64,000 nt of DNA from Spirochaetota bacterium (GCA_017302015.1 JAFLEE010000009.1:33361-97360), one strand, 5' to 3'; positions 43,107 to 52,962 are shown, numbered from the stretch's first letter. Program-made: numbers and translations. The notes: generated by a model not told the origin, from the sequence alone.

Positions 43107-46100
43107 TTACCAACGGTAATAGCGGTAGGGGTCATCCCCCGCCTCCACCCCGTCCAGATAGAAGCCGCCATCCCAGACGTTTCGGAAGAGATGGGGGATA
43201 CCCACGATGCCGCCGCCCCCGCGCAGATCGTTGACGAGTACGGTGAGGACGTTCTCTCCTTCGCGGAGCATGGAGGCTTCCAGGGGATAGCGGCGCTTGG
43301 CCGACCAATAATTAGAAGGATGCGTGGCCCGGGAGGTTTCGCCGAGGAAGCGCCCGTTGAGCCAGGTCCACGATTCATCGTCGACGGCGCCGAGGCGGAG
43401 TTCCGCGCCTTCGGTGGCGTAGCCCTTGGGAAGGCGGAAATGGAGCCGATACCAGAAGAGGCCGTCGTACCCCGCGAGTTCGGGACGCAGGGAATCGAAA
43501 AGGCCGGGCACTGGGATCGCGGGCCAATCCCGATCGTCGGTGGCGTCCTTCCACCAGGACGCTCCCCGCCCCGCGTCCTGCCGGTCTTCCTTGCCCACCC
43601 AGCCTTGGGAGAGGTCGTAGACGGGCGCTTGGGCGGGCAGGCGCAGGCGCGAGAGGAGGGGCGAGGTCGAAGGGGCGCCCAGATTCGCCAGCAGGCGCGA
43701 CACGAGGAAGGCGCTGCGGCGGAAGGTGGGCCTGAGATAGGGCTTCTTCGCCGCGTCGAAATCCCAGGGGGCCACTTGGCACAGAACGAGGGTGGAGGCG
43801 CCGGCGGTGGTGGCGCGCAGCGCCGCGCTTGAAGTCGCATCGGTGTCCAAGAGGCGGGCGAAGGCGGGGCGGGTGCGCCAATGGAGTTCCGCCTGGCTGA
43901 GGCCGTTGTAGGCGGCGGAGCTCAGGTCGGGGATGAGGCGCGAGAGTTCGCTGCCGGTGGAGACTTTCGCGGCGGGGAAGAAACGCGCCATGTCGGCCTC
44001 GGGCAGGCCCAGGGCCAGCAAGTGGGCCCCCTTCGCGCGAGCGCCGGCCACGTCCACCGCACCGGCGCCCGGGGCGAGCACGAGGAGGTGTTCGCGCCCG
44101 GGAAGCTGGCCGCCCAGGGGGGTCCACGAGACGCCCAGGGCCGTGAGGAGCGCGGCGCCTTTGTCCCCGCCGGCGTAGACGACTTTCCGCGCGGGTTCGG
44201 GTTCGGCCGCCGCGAGATAGGCGACCAGGCGCCGGGCCAGTGCGTCCGCCGCGGGGTCGTCGGCGGTGCGGGCGGTGAGGTCGAGTTGGCAGAAGACGAT
44301 GCGCCCTTGGCCCTCGATATATTCGAGTAAAGGGGCGTATTGAAGGTCGAAGCCCCCGTCGAGAAGCGGCCGCCAATGCCCCACGGGGGGCTTCTCGATG
44401 AGCACCGAGGCGAGGTTGCCCGAATTACCGCAGCGCCACACGCGCTTATTCTCGAAGCCGCACCAGAACCACGACGGGTCGGCGTTCTCGACCACCGGGA
44501 GGTTCGGCAGGAACGGGGGGGTGAGGGTGGAGGCCCCGCGCCAATCATGGAGCGCCGCCTCGGGGAGGCCGGCGAGGACGGGGTGGGAGGCGCTGCGCCG
44601 GAAGACCGTGCGGAGGCCGACCTCCGTGGCCCGCAGGCCGAGGCGGTTCATGAGCGACTCGCAGTCCTGCTCGAAGAAGAGGACCTTCAGGCCGGCGGGG
44701 ACCCCGGAGAGGTCGGGGCAGGCGGCGCCCCCGGCGAGGGCCTCGCGGCCGATGACGAGGAGCGACCCGCGTTCGGGGACGGCCCCGGCGGCCAGGGGCC
44801 GGGCGGCGATGCCGAGGCGGGCGAAGAGTTTGGAGGTCATCCCCTTGGGATCGTGGAGATAGACGCGGGGCGCGGCGGCGGTCCGCGCCTCGGGAATCGC
44901 GGAGACGACGAAGCGGTCCTCCTGACGCTCGGCGCCGAAATCGAAGGTGGCCGTGAGGGTCTGGTCCCCGGAAGCCGGCGCGGTGGCGAGGAGGGGCACG
45001 AAGGCCCGCTCCCCGGCGGCCACGATCACCTCTCCTTTCCCCTCCTCCGTTCCCAATTTCCAGGCATAGCGGCAGGTGACCTCGCGGCGGAGGTCGTTGA
45101 GCACCACGAGTTGCTTGGCGAATTTCTCCCCCGGGCGGAAGAGGTGGGTCTTGTCGGTGAAGACGCCGGCCCCGCCGATGAAGGCGCACAGGGGCTTGTT
45201 CCAACGCAGCCAAGCCTTCCCGATGGCGGTGGGTGCGAAGGCGTCGGGGTCGGAGTCGATGATGTATTGGGAGCCCCGGCAGGTCGTGTCGGGGACGATC
45301 CCCGGGCGGTTCAGGTCGGCCCATCGCGCGGGGTGGTCCACCACGGGGGTCTCCTTCACACGCATCCAGGACGCCTCCTGGTCCCAGGGGAGCATGGCCG
45401 AGATGCCCCAGGCGCGGTGGCTGCGCCAATTATCGTCGAGGAAATGGGCGGGCACGCCAAGGCGCAGAGCGTCCTTCTCGCGGAAGGTGCCGAGAATGGC
45501 GCCGTAATTAAACGGCGTGTTCTCGTTCCAGTACTTCTCCTCGGCGGCCTGGAGGGCGGCGCGCTCCGCCGTCATCTCGTAGGCCGACTCGCCCGCCCAA
45601 GGCGCCGAGTATTCGGCGAGCCAAACGGATTGGAGGGTGGGGTGGCGCCAGATGAACTCGGGCCCCCGGAAACTGGAGAAGGAAGCGATGTGGGGCTCGC
45701 CCCACTCCACGAAGAAGAGGGGCTTCACCCCGTTGGTGGACCAGTGCCCGATCCATTCGCTGCGCTCCTGGCGCGGGGCCCAGTTGAGGTAGATGTTCAC
45801 CGTGTGCATGTCGTCGAGGTTGCCCGATTGGTGGTGGTAGAGGGCGCGGGTGGGGTCGATGGAGCGGGCGATGGCGGCGCAGGCGCGGGCCTGGTTGCGG
45901 CGGGCCTTGGGGTCGAGGTTGGTGTCGGGGGAATAGACGCCGTCGATCTTGAGGGGGTTCTGGTCGCCGAAATAGCCCGTGGCGTTATGGTTCATGGCAT
46001 AGGCGATGACGGACGGGTGGTTCTGCACGCGGCGGATGAGCCACTCGGCCAGCGCGCGGTAGCGCGCGGCCTGCTCGTCGAGGTAGATCTTCGAGTTGAA

Positions 46101-47840
46101 ATCCTTCATGTGCGGGAGGCTGAAACCGGCCAAGAGGCCGCTGTCATCGGAGGCGCCGAGGAGGCCATCCAGGTAGCCCACGGAGCCGGGGGCGAAATCG
46201 TAATTGCCGAAGATGTAGTAATTGAAGCCGTACTCGGCGAGCTTGCGGCACGTCTCCAGGGCGCCCGCGTAGGAGGCGTTCACGGCGTGCTGGGCCGGGT
46301 TGTTCAAAAAGAGGGCCCGGAGGTGGATCTTCCTTCCGTTAAGATAGAAGTCGCGGCCGTCGATCCAGAACTCGCGGAAACCGAATCGCACGGGGGTCGA
46401 TTCGCACACCAGGGCGCCCTTCGCGTCGAGGAGCGATACTAGGATCTCATATTGGTTGGACGGGGTGTCCGTATCCCAGGTCTTGGCGTCGGCCCAGGGG
46501 GCCGTGGCCTTGAGGCGACCTCCGTCGAGGACCGCGGCCCCGAAATCCTTCGTCGAGAAGGTTTTTACCGGTTTCCCTTTATCGAGCACGATCGCGGAAA
46601 CCTGGTAGGGAGAGGCCGCGGGGGCGCGCAGGCCGAGATCGAGGGTGACCGACTTCTTGCGGGTGGAGCAGATGACATGGACATCGGCCACCGCCTGCTT
46701 CATCGGTTCGCTGACGAGGAAGAGATCGCCGGTGATGCCCTTACAGGGCACGACTGCCTTGGATTTGGCCACCCGGTCGGGGGCGCTGAAACTGGTGCTC
46801 TCGGCCTCCAGCGGCCGCGCGGTGAGGAGGATCTCGAGGCTCTGCTTCGAGCCGGGCTTGAGCGCGGCGGTGAGGTCGACGAGGCCGCCCGGGAACCAGC
46901 ACTCGCCCGCGGGTTTGCCGTCGACGAAGACGCGGGCGTGGGTCTGGACCAGGGTGAACTCGAGGGCGATGCGGCGGCCCCGCCACGCCGCGGGCGTCTC
47001 GACCTCGCGGCGGTACCAGGCTTGGTCGAACGATTCGGGATCGAAGCGGCCCTCCATCCACGGGGAAATGAGGAGCTCCTGGGAATAGCGGTTGTCGAGC
47101 TTGCTCTGGCGCCAGAGGCCCGGCACCTTGAACCATCCCCAGCCCTGACCCACGGCGGGGGGCGTTTCTTCGGGCGCCTTGGCCACCGGCAGGAATGCCC
47201 AGAGCCCGTTGAGGCAAAGCCGCTCACTGGTGCGGCTTACTTGGCGCCAAGCCCGGGCGGTGTTCCATGGGTCGGTGACCCCTGCCGGCAGGGCCGCATC
47301 GACGGGCGCGGAGGGCCGGATGGCGGCTTCGATGACGAGGTCGTCGAACTCCGCCACGCCGCTCGACCCGAAATTCGCCGCGCCCAGATTCAGGGCGACG
47401 GCATCGGGGGGCACCTGGTAGGTGCGCGACAGGTTCGTCCACGGGGTATTGCCCACGAGATGGAGGACGTCGGGCCAGCCCCCGGTCTGCTTGCCCGCGG
47501 CGTCGCGGAAATCCATGGCCAAGCGGGCGTCCTTCCAGGACTGGTCGCCCAGGGTGACATTGCTCACGCGCATGCGGAAGCGGAGTTGCAGGCGCGCGGA
47601 GTTGGGCGGAAGCGGGACGCGTTGGGTGGCGGCGCCCCCGGGCTTCACGACCGCCAGGTGCTTGCGTCCGCCCTCCTCGATGATGCGCAGCGCATCCCCG
47701 CCGCCCCATGCGGTGGTCCCTTTTTCGAAGTCGCCATTGGTGACCAGATTCTGCGCCGGCGCCGAGGCGAGGAGGAGGGACAAACCGAAGAGAAGCGCGC
47801 CAAGGGGAAGGATGGCCGCGCCGGTTCTTGGATTTTTCAT
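43107..47840 (-). CDS. Secreted 1577-aa GH2-like multidomain protein with a substituted acid/base
   Basis: A very large exported protein. Signal peptide about 1-30 (LPLGALLFGLSLLLASAPAQ). Then a carbohydrate-binding jelly roll (NLVTNGDFEKGTTAWGGGD, about 31-190), GH2 sugar-binding and immunoglobulin domains (about 210-510), and a TIM barrel (about 515-830). The nucleophile position is conserved: E712 in FVEWGEPH. The acid/base, which is Glu in the GNE motif, is missing; the sequence at that point reads MNHN (616-619) after VQNHPSVIAYA. A glutamine-amidotransferase-like or beta-galactosidase-trimer-like segment (about 1000-1400) and a C-terminal jelly roll follow. AGGAG 5 nt before the ATG fixes the start at 47840. 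Substrate and activity unknown. Confidence 0.85.
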   Translation of the reverse strand: MKNPRTGAAILPLGALLFGLSLLLASAPAQNLVTNGDFEKGTTAWGGGDALRIIEEGGRKHLAVVKPGGAATQRVPLPPNSARLQLRFRMRVSNVTLGDQSWKDARLAMDFRDAAGKQTGGWPDVLHLVGNTPWTNLSRTYQVPPDAVALNLGAANFGSSGVAEFDDLVIEAAIRPSAPVDAALPAGVTDPWNTARAWRQVSRTSERLCLNGLWAFLPVAKAPEETPPAVGQGWGWFKVPGLWRQSKLDNRYSQELLISPWMEGRFDPESFDQAWYRREVETPAAWRGRRIALEFTLVQTHARVFVDGKPAGECWFPGGLVDLTAALKPGSKQSLEILLTARPLEAESTSFSAPDRVAKSKAVVPCKGITGDLFLVSEPMKQAVADVHVICSTRKKSVTLDLGLRAPAASPYQVSAIVLDKGKPVKTFSTKDFGAAVLDGGRLKATAPWADAKTWDTDTPSNQYEILVSLLDAKGALVCESTPVRFGFREFWIDGRDFYLNGRKIHLRALFLNNPAQHAVNASYAGALETCRKLAEYGFNYYIFGNYDFAPGSVGYLDGLLGASDDSGLLAGFSLPHMKDFNSKIYLDEQAARYRALAEWLIRRVQNHPSVIAYAMNHNATGYFGDQNPLKIDGVYSPDTNLDPKARRNQARACAAIARSIDPTRALYHHQSGNLDDMHTVNIYLNWAPRQERSEWIGHWSTNGVKPLFFVEWGEPHIASFSSFRGPEFIWRHPTLQSVWLAEYSAPWAGESAYEMTAERAALQAAEEKYWNENTPFNYGAILGTFREKDALRLGVPAHFLDDNWRSHRAWGISAMLPWDQEASWMRVKETPVVDHPARWADLNRPGIVPDTTCRGSQYIIDSDPDAFAPTAIGKAWLRWNKPLCAFIGGAGVFTDKTHLFRPGEKFAKQLVVLNDLRREVTCRYAWKLGTEEGKGEVIVAAGERAFVPLLATAPASGDQTLTATFDFGAERQEDRFVVSAIPEARTAAAPRVYLHDPKGMTSKLFARLGIAARPLAAGAVPERGSLLVIGREALAGGAACPDLSGVPAGLKVLFFEQDCESLMNRLGLRATEVGLRTVFRRSASHPVLAGLPEAALHDWRGASTLTPPFLPNLPVVENADPSWFWCGFENKRVWRCGNSGNLASVLIEKPPVGHWRPLLDGGFDLQYAPLLEYIEGQGRIVFCQLDLTARTADDPAADALARRLVAYLAAAEPEPARKVVYAGGDKGAALLTALGVSWTPLGGQLPGREHLLVLAPGAGAVDVAGARAKGAHLLALGLPEADMARFFPAAKVSTGSELSRLIPDLSSAAYNGLSQAELHWRTRPAFARLLDTDATSSAALRATTAGASTLVLCQVAPWDFDAAKKPYLRPTFRRSAFLVSRLLANLGAPSTSPLLSRLRLPAQAPVYDLSQGWVGKEDRQDAGRGASWWKDATDDRDWPAIPVPGLFDSLRPELAGYDGLFWYRLHFRLPKGYATEGAELRLGAVDDESWTWLNGRFLGETSRATHPSNYWSAKRRYPLEASMLREGENVLTVLVNDLRGGGGIVGIPHLFRNVWDGGFYLDGVEAGDDPYRYYRW

Positions 47841-48232
47841 GGGGGCTCCTTGGGGAATCATCGAAGGGATTTGATGGGTTCGACGCGGGAAACATCGGCG
47901 GGCAAGCGCTCCCAGGAAGGCATCGGCGATCGGGCGCGGAGGCGAAAAGCGCGGGCCATGGAGGATCGTAACGTGGTTGGAGTCGGCCGGATATCGGGGC
48001 GCGGGCGCGGGGAATCCCGGTGTCCCGGCGCGCTTCAAATATGAGATTTCACAATATGAAATAAAAGTTACAAAAATGCCCCCTCGGTTTCGCATCGTGA
48101 AACTTTCCGGAAAAAAATCCCCAAGAATTCCCCGAAGGGGTCGTCGCCACGGCGGGGGGATGGCATCTTATCCACAAGAAGGCGCCCCCCGTTCGCCGAG
48201 GACGGGAGGGTCCGCCCCCCAGGAGAAGCGCC
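47841..48232. other. Divergent intergenic region between the GH2-like gene and the second FAD oxidoreductase
   Basis: 392 bp without a convincing gene. It contains an AT-rich tract around 48036-48120 with an inverted repeat and the palindrome TTTCCGGAAA (48104-48113), in otherwise GC-rich sequence. Both flanking genes have their own ribosome-binding sites (AGGAG each side). Confidence 0.6.
48046..48062. promoter_or_regulatory. Inverted repeat ATTTCA-N5-TGAAAT in the divergent region
   Basis: Perfect 6-bp arms in an AT-rich tract of an otherwise GC-rich spacer, placed between two divergent genes. A repressor or activator site is likely; the cognate protein is not evident. Confidence 0.35.
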
Positions 48233-49525
48233 ATGAACCACCCCGCTGCCGCCGCCGTCGTCGAACCCGCGCGGGCGTTGCCGGTCGCCCAGAGCTACGA
48301 TGTTCTCGTCGTCGGCGGGGGCATCGCCGGGATCGCCGCGGCCCTGGCCGCCGCCCGAAACGGGGCGCGCACCGCCCTCGTCGAGCGAAGTTTCGGCCTC
48401 GGGGGCCTCGCGACCCTCGGCAACGTCACCGTCTATCTGCCGATTTGCGATGGCTATGGGCACCAAGTCATCGGGGGCCTAGGCGAGGAACTCCTGCTGC
48501 GGTCCGTGGTGGACTTGCGCAAGACCCAGAACGCGCTCTATTTCTCCGGGCCGCCCGAGCATTGGCGGCGCGGGGCCGCGACGGGCGAACGGGCGGGCAA
48601 GCGGCGCTACGAGTCGCGCTTCAACCCCTACGCGTTCCAGATCGAACTCGAGGCGATGGCGAAGGCGGACGGCGTCGACCTCTGGTACGATACCCGACTC
48701 TGCGCCGTCCTCGGCGAAGGGGACCGCATCCGCCACGTGGTCCTCGAGAATAAGGACGGGCGCACCGCCTTCGCCTGCCGCGCGGTGGTCGACGCCAGCG
48801 GCGACGCCGACGCCTGTTACCTCGCGGGGGAGGCGACCCAATCGCTGGACAATAACGTGCTCTGCGGCTGGCATTATGAACTCAGCGACGGCGTCGGCCG
48901 CATTCATCCCTGGACGCGGCGGGCCAATAACCAGGGGGGGAAGGAGGGTGCCGAGGGGCCGCTCTTCGCCGGGGACAAGGCCCGGGACGTGACCGAGCAT
49001 GTCCTCCAAACCCGCGCAGAGATCCGCGCGCAATTCGCCCAGAGGCGCCTCGAGAAGCCGGACGTCGACATCCAGCCCTTCGGCCTGGCCTCCATCCCGT
49101 GCTTCCGCATGACGCGGCGGCTCGTGGGGTCCTTCTCCCTCATGGAGGGCCACGACCACCGGTGGTTCGACGACGCCATCGGCATGACGGGGCATTGGTG
49201 GAAGAAGGGGCCGATCTACGCGATCCCCTACCGGGCGCTCTTGGGGGTGCGGATGAAGAACCTGCTCGCCGCCGGGCGCTGCATCTCCAGCGATCCGAGC
49301 GCGTGGGATGTGACGCGGGCCATCCCCACCTGCGCCCTCACCGGGGAGGCGGCGGGCACCGCGGCGGCATTGGCGTGCGCGGGATACGATGGCGACGCCC
49401 ACGCGCTCCCCGTCGCGGCGCTCCAAGCCCGGCTCATCGAGCGGGGGAATATCCTCGATGCGTCCTTGATGGAGGCGGCTCAGCCGGTCTTGATGCCGGG
49501 CGCCGAGGCGGAGGCGACTCACTAG
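48233..49525 (+). CDS. FAD-dependent oxidoreductase (second FAD_oxidored copy)
   Basis: A 430-residue flavoprotein. YDVLVVGGGIAGIAAALAAA (about residues 22-41) is the FAD-binding fold, GLGGLATLGNVTVYLPICDG (about 57-76) is a family motif, and LLAAGRCISSDPSAWDVTRA (about 344-363) is the second FAD contact. It is shorter than the copy at 16673, lacking its beta-rich extra domain. AGGAG 8 nt before the ATG supports the start. It is divergent from the 1577-aa GH2-like gene and ends 39 bp from the convergent rhamnosidase gene. The reaction is not known; position suggests action on a sugar. Confidence 0.87.
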   Translation: MNHPAAAAVVEPARALPVAQSYDVLVVGGGIAGIAAALAAARNGARTALVERSFGLGGLATLGNVTVYLPICDGYGHQVIGGLGEELLLRSVVDLRKTQNALYFSGPPEHWRRGAATGERAGKRRYESRFNPYAFQIELEAMAKADGVDLWYDTRLCAVLGEGDRIRHVVLENKDGRTAFACRAVVDASGDADACYLAGEATQSLDNNVLCGWHYELSDGVGRIHPWTRRANNQGGKEGAEGPLFAGDKARDVTEHVLQTRAEIRAQFAQRRLEKPDVDIQPFGLASIPCFRMTRRLVGSFSLMEGHDHRWFDDAIGMTGHWWKKGPIYAIPYRALLGVRMKNLLAAGRCISSDPSAWDVTRAIPTCALTGEAAGTAAALACAGYDGDAHALPVAALQARLIERGNILDASLMEAAQPVLMPGAEAEATH

Positions 49526-49547
49526 GGGGAAGGGCCGGCTTCCGCTG

Positions 49548-49560
49548 CCGCCTTCGGCGG
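49548..49560. terminator. Short GC hairpin between convergent genes
   Basis: CCGCC-TTC-GGCGG, a tight hairpin of the stable UUCG-like type, between the ends of the FAD oxidoreductase and rhamnosidase genes. It has no T-tract, so termination is only possible. Confidence 0.3.
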
Positions 49561-49564
49561 TACA

Positions 49565-51997
49565 TCAGGCGTCGGCATCGGGGTCCGGAAGGTCCAAGCG
49601 GTGCTCCCCCTCCCCGAGTTCCCCGAGCGGGGTGGCTAAACGCGCCCCGGGCGGGATCTCCACCCGGCATCGAATCTGGCCGGATTCCCGCCGCAGATGG
49701 AGCGCGATCATCCCCTTGCCCGCCGCCACCGAACCGGAGGCCGTATCCAGGTCGAAGAGGCGGGGCGCGAACGCGTAACGCACGCCCTCCCCGGGCGACC
49801 AGGGGACGACGCGGATCCCGAGCACTTCTTCCGAGACGAAAAGAAGGGGCGAGGCCCCCCAGGCGTGGCAGGCGCTATTGAAGACGGTGCGACCACCCTG
49901 CTCGTAGAAGAGGACCCAATTCTCCCAGGTGGTCGTGGCCCCCGCATCGAGCATGGGTTGGTAGCGCTGCACCATCAGGCGATAGGCGAGGTCGGCCTTC
50001 CCGTGCCTCGAGAGCGCCCGGAGGACCACGGGCATGAAGAAGGGGCTCGCCCAGGTGTGGCGGCTCCCGCCGCCGAAGATGCTTTCGAGGATGCGCCGCG
50101 CCCGGGCGTCCCCCGGTTCGTAGAGGTGGAGCAGTGCCAGGGCATGGGTCGCTTCGCCCAGGGAGGGGCTGAACCCCGTCGGGAAGAGCGCATCGGGATG
50201 GGCGCCCTTCGCGTCGTCCCAGAGGCGTTCGCGGATCGAAGCGGCGAGCGCCCCGCGGCGGTCGTCGTGGTAGGCCGCCGCTTCGGGATCGCCGATCCAC
50301 CCGGCGAGTTCGGCCATGGCCGACTGGGCCTCGAGGTAGAGGAGATTGAGCGCCGTGACGGCTCCCCCTCGCTCGGTATCCGGCCGGCGTCCGGCCCAAC
50401 TTTCCCCCCAATCGATGAAGGGCCAATAGGGGACATCCCATAGCAGTCCGTGGGCGCCCTCGAACCGGGTGAACCACCTCATGGCGAGGCAGAGATTGGG
50501 CCAGACTTGGGCGATGAGGCCGAGGTCGCCGGTGAAGCCGAGGTACTCCCGGCAGGACGCGACCCAGTGCAGGCAGAACGACGGGATGGGCGGGTAATTG
50601 TGGTGGCCGTCGGGATAGCGCGAGGTGGTCATGCCCTCGAAATCTTGGGATCGGGCGAATTGCACCAGCAACTCGCGGTGCATGCGCGCGTCGCCGCTAT
50701 AGGCGCGGTTGAAGACCGCCTGCCATCGGGCGTCCCCCATCCACTGCTGCTGCTCCCGGCTCGGGGAATCGAGGAAGCCGTCTTGCTGGCAGAGGCGCAG
50801 GGTATGGGCCGAAATCTCCCAGAGGCGGTCGAGGGAAGGCGAGGAGGAGGAGAAGGCGGCCCGATTCGGGATGGACGCATGGCGGCTGCGAACCCCGACC
50901 CCGTGGAAGACCACCGGGGAGGGGCCGCGCACGCGGAATTGGACGTAGCGGAAGGCCTTCCACCCGAAGGCGATTTCCATCTTCACCCGACCGCCCGGCA
51001 AGATAAAGCAATCGGCCCCCCGGTAGGAGTCGGGGTTGAGGAGGGCTTTCCCCTGGTGGAGGGATTCGGCGTAGACAGCGTCCACACGGGTGCCCGCTTC
51101 GCCCTCGAGGTCTATGCGCAGAAATCCCGCCCACGTATTCTCGAAATCGACGGTGAGCAGGGCCCCGAGGCCCGCTCCGGGCGGTTCCACGGTGTGGGGC
51201 CAAGGAAGGGGGGAGGCGGATGTCTGCGGCGCCAAGCCCGCCTCTTCATCCAATAGCACCCGGTGGCGCGCGCCGACGCGGGATTCGCGGCTGCTAAAAT
51301 CGTTGAAATGGCCATAAGCGAAGGCTCCCGGCGCTTCGAGGATCTCCTCCGCGATGGGGGGCAGGGGGTTCGCCTGCCAATTCCAGAAAGGGCAGAGCGA
51401 GGGATGGCGGACCTTGGCCTCGCCCCAGGCCCGATCGTCGAAGCCGAGTTCCTGCCAACCCCAGGGGTGGCGGCGGGCGTCGAAGATCTCCATGGGCCCC
51501 TGGCAGCCGTTCACCCTAGGCGCCGAGGCTTCATAGGCTCCCGATTTCTGGCAACGCCAGGAAGCGTCGGTGCCCGCCAAGATTTTCCCGTCGCCCCGGC
51601 GCAGCTCGGCGATCAGGGAAGGGATGCGGGAGATGTGCTGCCCATTGCCGTACCCGAGGTGCAGGACGAAGATCGCCAGGGTGTTTTCGCCGGGGCGTAG
51701 ATGCGCGTCGACGGGCCATTCGTCGTAGCATTGCCAACGCGGGTCGCTGCGCGGGGGGCCGAACCCCAGCAGGGCGCCGTTGAGGAAGGCACGGTAGCGC
51801 GAATCGGCGAACACGCGCAGATGGACCGGTGCGACCGCCCCGTCCGCGTGGAAGACCTTCCGGAAATGCACGAAGGATTGACGCGGGGTCTCGTAATGGG
51901 TGGCCATTTCTTCGGCCAGCCAGATCAGGCGGGTGTCCGGGCCCCACGGGGAAGCCATGGGCGCAAGCACGGATCGGAAGCGCGCGTTCGGTTTCAT
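49565..51997 (-). CDS. GH78-like alpha-L-rhamnosidase
   Basis: An 810-residue enzyme without a signal peptide. The N-terminal part (about 1-330) has the beta-sandwich domains of GH78, with VKMEIAFGWKAFRYVQFRVR near residue 310-330. The alpha/alpha barrel contains the DxPxRE...GD signature, D410-S-P-S-R-E415-QQQWMGD422, holding the three acidic residues of the family. Further barrel landmarks are RYPDGHHNYPPIPSFCLHWV (about 455-474) and PFIDWGESWAG. The C-terminal beta-sandwich follows. GGAG 7 nt before the ATG at 51997 fixes the start. It lies 25 bp downstream of an AraC gene and is probably co-transcribed. It should release terminal alpha-L-rhamnose from pectin side chains or glycosides. Confidence 0.88.
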   Translation of the reverse strand: MKPNARFRSVLAPMASPWGPDTRLIWLAEEMATHYETPRQSFVHFRKVFHADGAVAPVHLRVFADSRYRAFLNGALLGFGPPRSDPRWQCYDEWPVDAHLRPGENTLAIFVLHLGYGNGQHISRIPSLIAELRRGDGKILAGTDASWRCQKSGAYEASAPRVNGCQGPMEIFDARRHPWGWQELGFDDRAWGEAKVRHPSLCPFWNWQANPLPPIAEEILEAPGAFAYGHFNDFSSRESRVGARHRVLLDEEAGLAPQTSASPLPWPHTVEPPGAGLGALLTVDFENTWAGFLRIDLEGEAGTRVDAVYAESLHQGKALLNPDSYRGADCFILPGGRVKMEIAFGWKAFRYVQFRVRGPSPVVFHGVGVRSRHASIPNRAAFSSSSPSLDRLWEISAHTLRLCQQDGFLDSPSREQQQWMGDARWQAVFNRAYSGDARMHRELLVQFARSQDFEGMTTSRYPDGHHNYPPIPSFCLHWVASCREYLGFTGDLGLIAQVWPNLCLAMRWFTRFEGAHGLLWDVPYWPFIDWGESWAGRRPDTERGGAVTALNLLYLEAQSAMAELAGWIGDPEAAAYHDDRRGALAASIRERLWDDAKGAHPDALFPTGFSPSLGEATHALALLHLYEPGDARARRILESIFGGGSRHTWASPFFMPVVLRALSRHGKADLAYRLMVQRYQPMLDAGATTTWENWVLFYEQGGRTVFNSACHAWGASPLLFVSEEVLGIRVVPWSPGEGVRYAFAPRLFDLDTASGSVAAGKGMIALHLRRESGQIRCRVEIPPGARLATPLGELGEGEHRLDLPDPDADA

Positions 51998-52022
51998 GGC
52001 GGGGCTCCAGGGAAGGCGGGGT

Positions 52023-52850
52023 TCATCGGACCCCGCCCCCGGTCGTCGAAGATTTCCGGAAGGCACTCGGGGAGCGGCCCACCCCGCGGTGGAAGGCGCG
52101 GGCGAAGGAGTAATAATTCGGGTAGCCCACGGAGTCCCCGATCTCCCCCACGCTGAGGCCCGTGGCGAGCAGGGCCTCTTTGGCGCGCTCCAGGCGGTAG
52201 TCCTGGAGGTAATCCCGGGGGCTCTTGCCCGTGGCGGCCTTGAACTTCTTGAAGAAATAACTGCGCTCCAGGCCGGTGAAGTCGGCGAGCCGGGCGATGG
52301 CGTGGGGCTCCCAATAGGTGCTCTCGAGGAGCGCCCGGGCCCGTTCGACCCGCTCTTCCACCCGGCTGCGGCGGGGGAGTGGGGCGGCATCCATCGTCAG
52401 GCGCTCCATCAATGAAAAGAAGCGGGCCCAGGCGTGGGTGGGATCGTTTCGCCGGGCGTTCGGTTGCGCGGCGAGGAGGGCCTGGAAATCCCGCTCCACC
52501 CCGGGGTCGCGCCGCGCCGCGCGCGCGGGGCTTTGGGGGTCGAGGCCCAGGCGATGGCAGAGGCTCATCGCGCTGGGGCCGGAAAAGGAGACGAAATAAT
52601 AGCGCCAGGAGGCGGCTCCCCCCGGCCCGTATTCGCTCCGCGAGCCGGGAAACAGGGCGAAGATCCCGCCGGCGTCGATGGGGAAGTTTCGGGGGCCCTG
52701 GCGCAGGAAACCCGCGCCGCGGACCACGTAATGGAGGCTCACCACGTGCATGGGAGTGATTTGGCGGACCCTCTCCCGGGGCGCCTGTTCCCCGCCGGAG
52801 AGCAGGGTGAGTTCGTGGCGCGCATCGAAGCGCCGGTAGGACGGGGGCAT
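52023..52850 (-). CDS. AraC-family transcriptional regulator of the rhamnosidase operon
   Basis: A 275-residue regulator. The N-terminal cupin includes MHVVSLHYVVRGAGFLRQGP and GIFALFPGSRSEYGPGG. The C-terminal double helix-turn-helix (about 170-265) includes IARLADFTGLERSYFFKKFK and IGDSVGYPNYYSFARAFHRG. The start at 52850 gives an N-terminus (PPSYRRFDARHELTLLS) of normal length; an in-frame ATG at 52895 would add 15 residues. It overlaps no gene and is 25 bp upstream of GH78, so it probably regulates and is transcribed with it, as in L-rhamnose systems. Divergent from a secreted beta-helix gene, with a dyad in the spacer. Confidence 0.88.
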   Translation of the reverse strand: MPPSYRRFDARHELTLLSGGEQAPRERVRQITPMHVVSLHYVVRGAGFLRQGPRNFPIDAGGIFALFPGSRSEYGPGGAASWRYYFVSFSGPSAMSLCHRLGLDPQSPARAARRDPGVERDFQALLAAQPNARRNDPTHAWARFFSLMERLTMDAAPLPRRSRVEERVERARALLESTYWEPHAIARLADFTGLERSYFFKKFKAATGKSPRDYLQDYRLERAKEALLATGLSVGEIGDSVGYPNYYSFARAFHRGVGRSPSAFRKSSTTGGGVR

Positions 52851-52919
52851 GGAGGGATTATAAATCCCCGCGGCGCCCCCGGGGGGCTTGGTCATAAAAA
52901 AACAACATTGGGTTATATC

Positions 52920-52962
52920 GGGTCCGTCCAACTTGGCCTACGCTCTTAGGGGGGACGGACCC
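52920..52962. promoter_or_regulatory. Perfect 10-bp inverted repeat GGGTCCGTCC / GGACGGACCC in the divergent spacer
   Basis: Arms at 52920-52929 and 52953-52962, 33 bp apart centre to centre, in the 125-bp spacer between the AraC gene and the beta-helix gene. It lies just upstream of the beta-helix ATG and could be an operator or, if transcribed, a hairpin in the leader. Confidence 0.4.
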
